A stretch of 6,955 nt of DNA from JBFWIL01 sp050256015. GTDB taxonomy: Bacteria; Bacteroidota; Bacteroidia; Bacteroidales; Prolixibacteraceae. Positions 5,791 to 6,955 of this stretch are shown here, piece by piece. Each line of letters starts with the position of its first letter. Within the stretch, counting starts at the first letter, position 1. Made by a program: the position numbers and the translations under genes. Where the stretch lies: contig JBFWIL010000149.1 of the NCBI GenBank assembly GCA_050256015.1, positions 1 to 6,955 of the forward strand, read 5' to 3'. The notes under the pieces were generated by a model. The model ran no database searches and had not been told where the DNA came from. It saw only the letters and a list, made by a program, of their open reading frames with translations.

Positions 5791-5811
5791 TTACTTTGCA
5801 AGTGTGCAAAG
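5791..5811 (+). promoter_or_regulatory. Possible lon promoter element with overlapping inverted repeat
   Basis: TTACTTTG (5791-5798) is one mismatch from TAnnTTTG. It overlaps a perfect seven-base inverted repeat, CTTTGCA (5794-5800), spacer AGTG, TGCAAAG (5805-5811). No -33 TTTG lies at the right distance upstream; that position is the loop and 3' arm of the L31 terminator. An alternative reading uses TTTG 5795-5798 as the -33 element and TTAAATTG (5815-5822) as a poor -7. The repeat is not the CIRCE sequence known for heat-shock genes. It could be an operator or a coincidence. Confidence 0.3.
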
Positions 5812-5822
5812 CGGTTAAATTG

Positions 5823-5897
5823 ATGTGCGGGTTATTTGGCACGGCAATTGCTCCTTTAGCGGCCGGGACAGGCCGCCTCTGTAACCCGACAAAATGA
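5823..5897 (+). other. Possible upstream ORF in the lon leader (24 codons)
   Basis: ATG at 5823 opens 24 codons, beginning MCGLFGTAIAPLAAG and ending at TGA 5895-5897, 17 bases before the lon ATG. There is no Shine-Dalgarno sequence. The start MCGLFG resembles that of class II glutamine amidotransferases, but nothing else follows, so I treat that as chance. Codons 13-18 overlap the GC hairpin listed separately. The ORF is too short for its coding status to be judged from composition. Confidence 0.12.
5859..5876 (+). repeat. GC-only hairpin in the lon leader
   Basis: GCGGCC (5859-5864) and GGCCGC (5871-5876) can form a six-pair all-G/C stem with the loop GGGACA. No T run follows, so it is not a terminator. 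It lies 38 bases before the lon start codon and would be in the mRNA leader if transcription begins near 5800. A role in mRNA stability or translation is only a guess. Confidence 0.5.
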
Positions 5898-5914
5898 CAT
5901 AGCGAATCAGTATT

Positions 5915-6955
5915 ATGAGCGATAAAGAAGGAAAAAGCATTACGCCAATGATCTTGTCCGGATATTCCGGTGAGGATAATGAACTTATCCCCATTCTGAA
6001 TGACGGAGATGAATCTGAAATCGATAATTTCCGGGCACCGGAGATATTGCCGGTATTGCCTTTACGGAACACGGTGCTTTTCCCCGGGGTGGTTATTCCT
6101 ATCACTGTGGGACGTAAAAAGTCGTTGGAACTGATCCGGGATGTGTGGCGTTCGGATAAGTTACTGGGAACGGTTACGCAGATTGACGGATCTGTTGACG
6201 AACCGGAACAGCATGATTTGTTCCGTCTGGGCACGGTAGCTCAGGTCCTTAAAGTCCTGGAGATGCCCGATGGCTCCACTTCTGTAATTATTCAGGGCAG
6301 GCGTCGTTTGGAAGTTCTTGAATATTCGGAGGAAGACCCTTACTTCCGGGCCAGGATCAGCCTGCTCGATGAGGTACGGGAAGGCATGCATACGGAGGAG
6401 TTTCAGGCAGTCGTTGGCTCCTTGCGTGATTTGTCGGTCAAAATTGCCCAATATGCTCCGAATGTACCGGCAGAAGCCAGTTTTGCAGTTAGGAACATTG
6501 AAAATCCCACCTTTCTGATTAATTTTATTTGTTCGAATACGGATCTGAAGGTGGGAGAAAAGCAGAAACTGCTGGAAATGGCAGAAATCCGGGAGCGGGC
6601 AGTGCAGCTGATGTCTTATCTGATGCGTGAGGTGCAAATGCTGGAACTGAAGCGGGATATCCAGTCCAAGGTTAAGCTGGAACTGGATCAGCAACAGCGG
6701 GAATTTCTGTTAAACCAGCAGATGAAGACGATCCAGAATGAGCTGGGAGGTAATCCTGTGGAGCAGGAAATCGGGGAGCTGAAGGAAGCAGCCGAACGGA
6801 AGTCGTGGAATAAGGAGATGGCTGCATATTTTGAAAAAGAAGCCGGAAAGCTGATGCGTCTGAATCCTGCCGCAGGTGAGTATTCTGTTCAGTTTTCCTA
6901 TTGTCAGACCTTGCTGGATCTGCCATGGAATGAATGTACGCAGGATAATTTCGAT
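5915..6955 (+). CDS. lon: Lon ATP-dependent protease (endopeptidase La), N-terminal part
   Basis: The first 347 codons of a gene that runs off the right edge. Lon is a cytoplasmic AAA+ serine protease that degrades misfolded and regulatory proteins as a hexamer. Residues about 44-65 (ILPVLPLRNTVLFPGVVIP) open the LON substrate-binding domain, which continues through VIIQGRRRLEVL (124-135) to around residue 240. A helical, probably coiled-coil region follows, including QREFLLNQQMKTIQNELGG (261-279), the conserved block before the ATPase domain. LLDLPWNE (333-340) matches the conserved LPW segment just ahead of the Walker A motif, which lies beyond the window together with the catalytic Ser-Lys pair. 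The 43 residues before the LON domain are acidic, a longer leader than in the E. coli enzyme and, as I recall, usual in Bacteroidetes. The start at 5915 has no Shine-Dalgarno sequence; ATG 5948 is a less likely alternative. Confidence 0.96.
   Translation, partial: MSDKEGKSITPMILSGYSGEDNELIPILNDGDESEIDNFRAPEILPVLPLRNTVLFPGVVIPITVGRKKSLELIRDVWRSDKLLGTVTQIDGSVDEPEQHDLFRLGTVAQVLKVLEMPDGSTSVIIQGRRRLEVLEYSEEDPYFRARISLLDEVREGMHTEEFQAVVGSLRDLSVKIAQYAPNVPAEASFAVRNIENPTFLINFICSNTDLKVGEKQKLLEMAEIRERAVQLMSYLMREVQMLELKRDIQSKVKLELDQQQREFLLNQQMKTIQNELGGNPVEQEIGELKEAAERKSWNKEMAAYFEKEAGKLMRLNPAAGEYSVQFSYCQTLLDLPWNECTQDNFD

Noticed and set aside
5823..5840. MCGLFG start as a relic of a class II glutamine amidotransferase.
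   Set aside because: Only six residues agree, the frame stops after 24 codons, and no further amidotransferase sequence is present.

Overview
The window looks like ordinary chromosomal DNA from a member of the Bacteroidota, probably the order Bacteroidales. Three lines of evidence support this. Promoter-like elements match the Bacteroidetes TTTG / TAnnTTTG pattern, with one textbook example before the L31 gene. Start codons mostly lack a Shine-Dalgarno sequence and sit in A/T-rich leaders. The gene content (Cys-less type B L31, Lon with a long acidic N-terminus, a bacterial Bax-inhibitor-1 homologue, a divergent AlkD-like protein) also fits. I see no insertion sequence, integrase, CRISPR array, phage gene or rRNA.

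Layout. Bases 2-181 are the 3' end of an L,D-transpeptidase (YkuD fold). It is followed 25 bases later by an unrecognised 255-residue, membrane-anchored protein (207-974), probably in the same operon. An AlkD-like HEAT-repeat protein follows (1099-1785). It converges on a tRNA-Ser(CGA) gene on the minus strand (1850-1936), which has its own intrinsic terminator (1808-1843). A Bax inhibitor-1/YccA family membrane protein (2097-2873) runs away from the tRNA and ends at a strong hairpin terminator. Two tandem, clearly homologous GNAT-superfamily proteins of 388 and 387 residues follow (2975-4141 and 4190-5353). Next is type B ribosomal protein L31 (5465-5728) with its own promoter and terminator. 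The last feature is the first 347 codons of Lon protease (5915-6955, running off the window), preceded by a 127-base leader with inverted repeats and a possible 24-codon upstream ORF.

How the genes relate. The transpeptidase and its membrane-anchored neighbour probably act together in the envelope. The two GNAT paralogues form a duplicated unit. The tRNA, L31 and Lon are housekeeping genes, each with its own expression signals. I found no convincing evidence for a new multi-gene system. The items most worth a second look are the tandem GNAT pair, the unknown partner of the L,D-transpeptidase, the AlkD-like protein that seems to lack the usual catalytic residues, and the structured lon leader.
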